Below are positions 7,201 to 16,200 of a stretch of DNA of 46,679 nt, piece by piece; position 1 is the stretch's first letter; every line of letters begins with the position of its first letter. Source of the stretch: a virus. A model generated the notes under the pieces. The model had not been told where the DNA came from and searched no databases. It saw only the letters and a list, made by a program, of their open reading frames with translations. The stretch lies in IMG/VR virus record IMGVR_UViG_3300042691_011247, positions 1 through 46,679 of that record. The stretch is one strand, 5' to 3'. The position numbers and the translations under genes were made by a program.

Positions 7201-10200
7201 CCGTTGTTGCGGATGGCGGCATTGATCTGGTCTTTGGTTGCGACGTTAAGGCGCTCAAGTTCAAACGACAGATTTTCTGAATCAAATGCACCTATGTCAT
7301 TTAGTCGAAGCGGCCATTTGATGCTTAGATATACCGGTATGGTCGCGTGCTCAATACCGCGGAGCTCTGGTCCGTATGGGTCGCTCTCGCTCTTGAGGAT
7401 GAATCGGTCTTCTGCCTGCCCCTTGGTACCAAAGTGCATACCGATGTCATTCATGCGTCGCTTGAACCGAGTGATTTTGCTGCCAGCAACCGTAGTGTGA
7501 TACACCACCATTGGCGTCCCATCAGGGTTCACGACTTTGCTATCACCAAACCACTTGCGGAAGGCGGGATTTTTGGTAATATCACCTCTGCCACCGCCCG
7601 CGTTTATCTGTGCAGGTTCCGTCGACCCGGAAGTTTCGGCTCTCACCGACCGCTCCTGCATCTCACCTTGTGAGGCGCTTTGATCTTGATCGGCGCTGTT
7701 AGCGGGGGTGGCGTTTCTCACGTATCGTTCTGCGACTTCCGCCAAAACGTCCATTGCTTTATCAGCATCGTCCGGCAAAATAATGTTTTCGTTTGCGCGT
7801 TGGTCGTATTGATCCGGTAATTCGTGGTCGGATATGCGAATTTCCGTGCCGTCGCCGAGCGTGAAATATTTGCTCCTAGATTTACCCGATCCGCCTACTA
7901 TGTTGGGTTCCAAGCCATTGGCGTCGAAGTATTCACGCAGCACGTTTGCTGCGTTTGCCGGATCGGTGAGGTCAACCGATTTTTTTTGCGGCTCCCCTAA
8001 CTCCGCACGCGCATATTTTTCGGCCAGCGAGCTCTCGATCTCCGTATAGCGGTCATTCCCCTCGTTGGTGTAATCACCGTCTTCATCAAAATACTGCGCC
8101 TTGTTTTCTTTCCGCAATGCTGCGTTAATTTCATCTGGGCCAAATGATCCGGTTTGCCGGTTGGTATTACCGTTTGACCAGTCGTTTATGATTTCTTCTT
8201 TTAGGTCTTTCAGTTCGCGGTCGTAGGTGTATTTGTCGATTGGCTGATTTGCAACAAACTGCCTAACAAACTCGCGGAAGGCTGGGGTGTCGGTTTGTGG
8301 GGCGCGGGAGAGGACGGGCGCATCTGGAACACCAGCCATCTTGTCGAGAATCAATAGCCGGTCGAGCGGGTATTCATCAATACCCTCTTTGCTTGTGACC
8401 GATGTAATCTCAATCGGTTTTTCGTCTTGCTCGTTGAAAGCAAATATCCGATCGCCAGCATTTAGAGCCCGCACGACTTCAAAGTCGTACTTAGGCGCGT
8501 AGCCATATTTCTTGAGTAGCGTGTTGACGCTTGGTTTGCGCGAGAAACGCACCTCGCCTTTGAGAGATCTTGGAGCGTAAACTCCAACGATTCTGGCAAA
8601 GTGATTGCTGTCGCGCTCGTATGAAACGCGACCACCTATTTCATCGTCAGCGCGCTGGATATATGCACGGAAACCGCTTGATTCTGAAAAGTCGGTGTAG
8701 CTGGCCGTCTTTGAGCTAATGCCAACTGCAACATTATTGGTGTCACCGAATTCTTTGAGGGTTTTTAGAGAAGAAACTAAGTCGTCTTTTTTGAGCCTAG
8801 TGACAATGACGCGGCTGTTACCAAGCGGGTCAATTTGAAAGCCGGGGGTTTCTCTTTCAAATTTTTTGATTGCGTCACGTAACGCTTGCGAGGGTTTGTC
8901 GTTAGCAGCGTCGTAGCGGTTGAAGTTGGATAGGTCTTCACGGCTGTTATTGTATACCCGATCGCGAGACATTGCTGGCTGCATTGCTGATTCGGTGCGC
9001 GCGACCGTACTCTTTCTCGCGTCGGCAATCATGGCGAGTGCTTCGGCATTCGAGAGCCCTTCAAAGTAGTCAGCCAGGGTGTTCAATCCCATGGCGCGCA
9101 TGAGCTTCTGAATCGCGGCCAGAAGTGTGTCGAGTCCGTTGATCCGGTCGGAGACTGCCCCGCTCATGTCGGCGAGAGCTTCCTCGATCGCGAGTAGTTT
9201 CACCTGTGCCTTGGCATTTTCCGGGGTCATGCCGTAGGAAATACGCATATCGACGGCGTCTTTACCGAATGACAGGCTCCACTCGCCGGCCGCTTTCCGA
9301 ATGTTCGGATTCTTCATCGCGATACCGCGCAGCGCGTTTTCGTAGCCTTGGGTTGCAGCGGCGTACTTGGTCCGAATTCCGACGTGGAACGCTTCATGGA
9401 AGAAGGTGCGTTCAGCATCTAGTTTCGAGGTGATGTTATCTGCAATGAGATAAATCTTGCCCCTATGGGCGACACCGGCAGAGTCTGAGGGGATGTCAAA
9501 GCCGGTTAATCTGCTGGCTTCTGCGGTCGATTGAACAATCTGGACCGGTGCAACAATGCGATTGAGGGATTTACCTACGAATTCGCGGACTTGGCTGGCG
9601 CTGAGTCCAGATACGCTAGATCGTCCTTGGGAACGTAGTTTGGCGGGAGCTCCATTTCCTTGGCGACTAAGCGGCGGCGTTCCGCCAGTTCCGTCTTCGT
9701 CAAAGAACTTGGCGTTCGATTCAGCAATTCGTTTTTCATAAGCACTCCAATACTGTTCCGGTGTGAATTGCGCTTCCATGTAGCCATCGCTACTTGGAAA
9801 CTTAGCACCCATCTTATCCCAAAAGCCTACGGCAGTGGGGACAATATCTTCAATGGTCAATACCTGTCCGGGCGGTAGCGTTTCCATGATCGCGCCGACT
9901 GTCTTACTGCCCCATCCTTGGCCGCGATTCTGGTTGTAAATCTGGATGTTGTTGAAGGTCTTGAATTGGCCGTTCTCGTCGAAGGTCAAGAGAATCGAAC
10001 CCACCTTGGCGATCTCACGGCGGATCTCGGCGCTCTTGCTCTTGTCCAGCGACTTGAATTTAGGATGATCGACGATATCGAACGCGTACCGGACACCGGT
10101 TTGAGGCTGGGTTTGCGCAAAGCGTGGTTCTGCCAGTACAACGTCTTCATTGAAGTAGGCCGGTAGCCCTTCCTTGGTTTTGGCAGGGTTCAGGCGAGAC

Positions 10201-13200
10201 ATCGCCGGGATGTCGAAGCCGGAATCCTTGAGACCTTGATTGACTTTGGCCACGGCCGCCTGAAACTCTCGTTTCATGGCTGGCGTCATTTCGACGGCTC
10301 CGCCCGACTTTTTCAACCTGCGCAGGACGTCGCCGTGTTTTACCCGGGCCTCGTTGAGACGGTCCTCTTTCTCGAACGGCTTATCAAGTGACGCTCTGAG
10401 GTCTGGCAGGCGCTTCTTGGAGGCTTCTAGTTGTTGTTCTAGGCGAGGAACGTCTTCGCCGATTTCGTTGACTGCGTTATCAATGCGGGTAACGAGCCCG
10501 GATGCGCTGACATCACCATCGGCTAGGTCATGGAACAGTACGGCACGCTGAAATTCGCCGTACTCAATCCAAACCGTTAACCCGACAGATTTGCTCTTGC
10601 CCTCAAGCTGCGCGCGAACCTTGAACCCGCGGTAGTTTGCGATTGTCGAGACTTCTCCGACCGCTTTGGCGAGACCTTTAATTGATTCGGCAATGGCTTT
10701 GGTCGCATCCTTACGCTCGGCATATTCGGTGTCCCCCACCTTCATGCTGAATTCTTCGGTGGTGTTCTTGTCGCGAACAGAAACCAAAGGCGCGGCCTTG
10801 GCTTTAGCTTTCTCAATTTGGTCTGGTAGCCAGTTCGTGATTTCACGAATATCGCGATTGATCGTGATTTTCTCGTTCAACCAGCCGTTTCGCTGCGCTT
10901 CGAGTGACTTCACTTCGTTGCGGAGTTTGATCTCTTCGAGAATCAGCGGGTTTCCAGACGCGGCCGCCTTCATGTCGGCGGCGTTCGCGGCTTCTCCCCC
11001 AATGTCGTCGAGCTCGTTGACATCGGCACCAGCGTTTCGGAGTTGTTCGATACCGTTGGCTTTGTGCTCGATGATCTGCCACATGCGGGTATCGTAGGTA
11101 CGGTCGGTGGCGTAGCGAAGTAGCTCGACTTCAAAGCCTTCTGGATCCCGCGCGTAGAGCGAGTTACCCTGGCGAACGATACGGCCCTCACGTTGTTCGA
11201 GGTCAGAAGGCCGCCATGGCGCATCCAAGTGATGCAAACCGACAAGCCTCTCCTGGACGTTTGTGCCTGCCCCCATCTTCGGGGTGGATCCCAGCAGCAC
11301 GCGAATCGCGCCGGCATTGACCTTTTTGAAAATGGCGGCTTTTTGTTTCGACGTGTTGGCGTCGTGAATGAATGCCACTTGTTCGGCGGGAACCCCCATC
11401 TTGATCAGTTTGGCCTTGACGTCGTCATAGACCGAGAACTTCGCGCCGTTTCCGGCCAGCGCCAGCACATCGGTAAGTGATACCGAATCCTCTTCTTCCT
11501 CGTCTGAGTCGGAAGTCTCGTTCTCGTCGCGCCATTCTTTGATGGCTTCGTCTGTGAGCGTTTCGGTCTCGCCTTGAACAGTCTGTAGCCACGTCAGCCC
11601 ACCGGCCTCGGCGTTTTCTTTGAGTTGGTCAAGAACATCTGACCGTTTCTCTCCCTGCACGCCATTGACCTTGTTGCCGGTCATCGCGTCGTAGGCAATG
11701 TACCCGTCTTTGGTTTTGCCGACGTAGAACACCGACTCAACGGCTGCAATGTTGTGCGATGTCGCTTTGAACTTCTTCAAGTCTTCGCCATTACGAACGT
11801 ATACATCACGTTCTTTGAGGGCGAGTTTTGCCACTTGCGAGGCTGGGACCGACAGGTCGCAGAACACCAGCTGCGCGCCTTTATCCTTTGACCACTTATC
11901 GTAGATGCGCTTGATCTGGCTAACCGCGTCGTTGATCTTGGAGCCGAGGTCATCGGCGGCGCTGGGGTCAATCAACCGATAGTCGAGACCGGCCTTACGG
12001 GCTTTGTTGGTGATCGATAACGCGTTGATCTTGCCCTTGCTCTCGCGAGTCAATTCGCGGAGGTTCTCGAACTGGTCGAGGATTGAACCCTTGTTGTATC
12101 CGGTGACCGGTGTCGTGAGGTCATCGGCCAATGATTGACGCGCTTGGGCTTCACCCTCGAACGAGCCTTTCCCATAATTGGAATCGCTCTTACGATAGGA
12201 CCACTTCTCGGTTTTGGCGTCTTTCTCAAAAACATAGTCGCTCGGCGAACCTTTGGCTTTGAATTTGATGGAACCGTCTTCGTTCCTGGCAAACTCGGCA
12301 ATTCCAAAAAACTTTGTTTGCTGATCACTGCGAGGAACAACGACGTTTTGGGGCCGACCGCCCTTGACCATTGGTACCGGAAACTTCTGTCCGGCTTCCG
12401 TGGCTTGGCGTTTCAGGTCCTTCATGGTGATGGTGTCCGCGAAACTGCGATACATCTGCATGAGAGACGTCAAGTTGACGAACTTTGCAAAGCGCGTGGC
12501 CACACGGAACCCATTACCGGAAGGGTGGACCTCGTAGACTTGCTCGATGTCGCCGTAGTTACCGGCCCAGCCGTCCAACAGGTGCATGCTGCGGCGCTTC
12601 AATTCGTCGTACTGCATGTACCGCTGCATGTTGTACATTTCGACCAGCGAGTTAGAGACTGGGGTGCCAGTCGCGCCTACGCGCACCGCCCGTTCGCCAA
12701 ATCGATCGACCAGATTGCGGAACTTCACGAACATATCGAAGGCTTTGCCGGATCCAGACGGGTTCCCCAGCCCTGAAACGCGTGACATTTGCGTATAGAA
12801 AAACAGGTTCTTGAACTCGTGGAGCTCGTCGACGAACAAGGCATCGATACCCATTTCCTCGAAGTTGACGACGTCGTCTTTTTTCCCGGCCTTGTCGTTC
12901 AACTTCTTCATGCGCGTTTCGAGCGTGACTTTGATGCGCTCCATGTCTTTCACGACACTTTTGTCGCCGCGCTCGCGCTTCATCGTCTCGATCGCGGCTG
13001 ATAACTCGTCGAGCTGTTCCTTCAACACTTTCATTGAGGATTCGACCGGTAGACCAATCTTCTTCACCGACGAATGGCCGATAACGACGGCATCCCAGTC
13101 GCCGGTGGCGATCTTGCCGAACAGACGGCGGCGGTTTGTCTTCTCGAAGTCGGCTTCGGTAGCCACAAGGACGTTCGCGGAAGGGTAAAGGCGGAAAATT

Positions 13201-16200
13201 TCGTCGCGCCATGAGCGTACCAAGTGATTCGGCACGGCAAACATGGGTTTCTTTGCAATCCCGAGACGGCGCATTTCTTTGGCAATGCCGGTCATCATAA
13301 ACGTCTTGCCGGCACCGACGACGTGGTCCAGCAGGATCACGCGATCGGACAATGCGCGCCAAATCGCATCCTTCTGGTGACGGCGTAGCGTAATGGCCGG
13401 ATTCGAGCCAGGTAGCGTCAAGTGTGAACCGTCATAGACGCGGTCGCGGTTGGTGTTGTAGTTGTCATTCCAGAACCGGCCAAGGGTTTCAGCCCGGTCG
13501 GCATCGGCCCAAATCCAGTTTTTGAACTTGTTTTTGAGGTCGTCTGCTTTTGCTTTTGCGGCCTCGGTCTCAACTTCATTGACCACATATACCGTCTCAC
13601 GCGAGGTCCCAACATTGTCCTTAACAAGAATCTCTTGGCTGTTCATTACCTTGACGAGAATTTCCTCGGCCGGCACGCGGTTGGTGCCGAACGTGATATT
13701 CGTCGCGGTACGGTCTGCCCCCTCGAGACCAACAAACCAGCGCGCCAGTGACTTTTCGTAGTGCACCGTGGCCTTACCCCCGATTGTTTCTTGAATGAAC
13801 TGCTTGACGGTGTCGTTCGGCAGCCATGAGGAGCCAAGGCGCACCGAGATTTTCGTAACAGGTAGGTCGACCGGCTGGACCGCCTTGAGGGCTTCAACAT
13901 TCGGCTTCAGGTCCTGGTCCATCTTGACTAGCGTTTCGGCGTGCGCAAGTTTGGATTTCACATTGCCCGATAGGTACTCTTCGGACGTTACCCATCCAGC
14001 TGCGGGATCGCGATACACCTTGCCGGTGAGCTCGGCGGCGATGGTGTCCCATGGCTTAGTGTAAATCTGCGCCATGTAGTCGGTATCGATCTTGCCGTAC
14101 ACGTTGAGAGACGCGAGTAACGCATCCTTGGCGCTTGTGACATTCTTGATGTGGGTTTCTGGCGCCAGCACGCGCTTTTGGAAAATGTCGGCTTTCCCTG
14201 CCTTCGGTGGGCGTGCCGTTTCGCCATTCTCGCGAACTGCTTTAGAAGTCGATTTTAGGCCCGGGTCATAGTCGGGTTCAAGTGACTCCAAAAGAGGCAA
14301 GTCTGGATCATCGACAAACGCGCGGCGGTTTGCCTGCGCATTGATAAACCCATGCTCTGCTTTGAACGCGTCGTACTCTTGGTTGAGTTTCTTGCGGAGG
14401 TTATTTAGCTGGGCGTCGGAGAGGTCATTCAATTCGGCGCGCATCAGCGTGCGCAACGAGTCGCGGACCTTGATCATGCCGCGAATGCGTTCAGCGTTCA
14501 GTGGAGTCAGCGCATCGACGGCGCGGCCAGTGAACTCGGTTTGAATACCTGGCACGGCGGCATAGATGACACCGTCCTTCTCAAAGAAACTGCCGTTCTT
14601 GAGGTTGTCCGGAACGGCAACATCGGCTTGTGCCTGTTCATCAAACCGAATCGCTGGGCCTTGTTCGTAGGATTGCGCCGGGAGAATGCGAGACAGGGCT
14701 TCCTTGATTTGGTCAGGAAGTTCACCGTCGAGCGGCTCCACATTGTACTCATTGGCTGAATACTGCGAACCTGAAAGTGCTGGTGTTCCGAGGACGTTCT
14801 GCGGATTGTCGACAAAGTAGGCATTGATGCTCTTGTCGATGTTCCCATCGGCGTTCGAGCCCATGGTGACGCGCTTGGTCGACGACCACTGATCGATGTT
14901 GCTTTCTTCACCTTCTGCCAGTTTTTGCAGGAAGATGATATCGGTCACAACTTCGGTGTTGGCGTTGGTCTTGAATGCCGTGTAAGGCAGGCGAACCGCG
15001 CCAAGCAGCTTTGCACGTTCACCAATCCAGTCACGCGCTTGGCTTTCCTCGGCGTCCATGAAGTAACGCGAGACGACCATCGACAGCACGCCACCCGGGC
15101 GCAGTTTGTCGATCGACTTCGCGAAAAAGAAATTGTGAATGGAAAACTTGGATAGGTCCTTGTGTTCAGGGTCGAACACCGATTGTTGACCGAATGGCGG
15201 GTTACCAATGGCTAAGTCGAAAGAGTCACTCGGTAGACGAACCTCTTCAAAGCCCTTGGGCGTGGCGATACGTGCGTTTGGGTAGATGTGGCGAGCGAGT
15301 TGGCCCGTCAGCTTGTCTAGTTCGACACCGACCACCATAGACTCGCTGCGGATATTGGCCGGCATGCGGCCGATGAAGTTGCCGATACCCATGGAAGGCT
15401 CAAGAATCCGGCCACCGCGGAATCCAATGTGACTCAAACCAGCGTACATGCCGTCGATCACATCAATGCTGGTGTAGTGTGCGTCCAGCATGGAACGGCG
15501 CGCAGCGGCGAATTCTTCCGGCGTGAGCAGGTCTTTTAGTTCGGCGTGTTGCTTGCCCCACTGCTTGTTGTCGGGGTCAAAGACACCCTTGATACCGCCC
15601 CAGCCGACGTATTTGGCGATGACGGCCTGTTGTTCAGGGGTCGCGCGCATGTTCGTGGCATCAAGCTCTTTGACGAGCTTGATCGCCGCGATATTGTCGG
15701 TGTACTTCTTCTTGAGACCGCCCTCGCCAATCCCCGATTCGTCGGAGATAGTGAACTCTTGGGGGGTTATGCTCCCGGTGGTTGTGGGTCGATCCCGAAC
15801 ACCGCCATCTTCTCGTGTTTCGCCAAATGAGAATAGTTCGGGTTGTCCGCTTCCACTGTCTTTTCGCGGTCGGCTTGCTCTTGGAGCGCGCTCAGTAGGC
15901 TTCCGTCCTTCTGCATTTCCAGCGTCCGCTTCGGCCAGCCGCCCATCCAGCGGTCGAGAATCTGCTGCGCTGTCAGTCCGAGCTGCATCGCTTGATTCTT
16001 CGTTTCCGTTGTCAGCCCTTGGCTGTTGAGTTGTGTCATCTGCTTTCTCCGAGTTGACAGTATCCGCCTGATTTTCGATGTTTTCAAGTACCGATAACTC
16101 CACGTCGGCCGCCGAGTCCATGCCCTCTAACTGGCCGCTGCGCGGGTCAAACTTCACACCCAAGTACCAAGACTTCAAATATGGGCGAACACCCTCTCCC

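Noticed and set aside
12135-12776. A long plus-strand open frame opposite the helicase region
   Set aside because: The opposite strand carries conserved helicase motifs in the same interval. Long antisense frames are expected from codon bias here.
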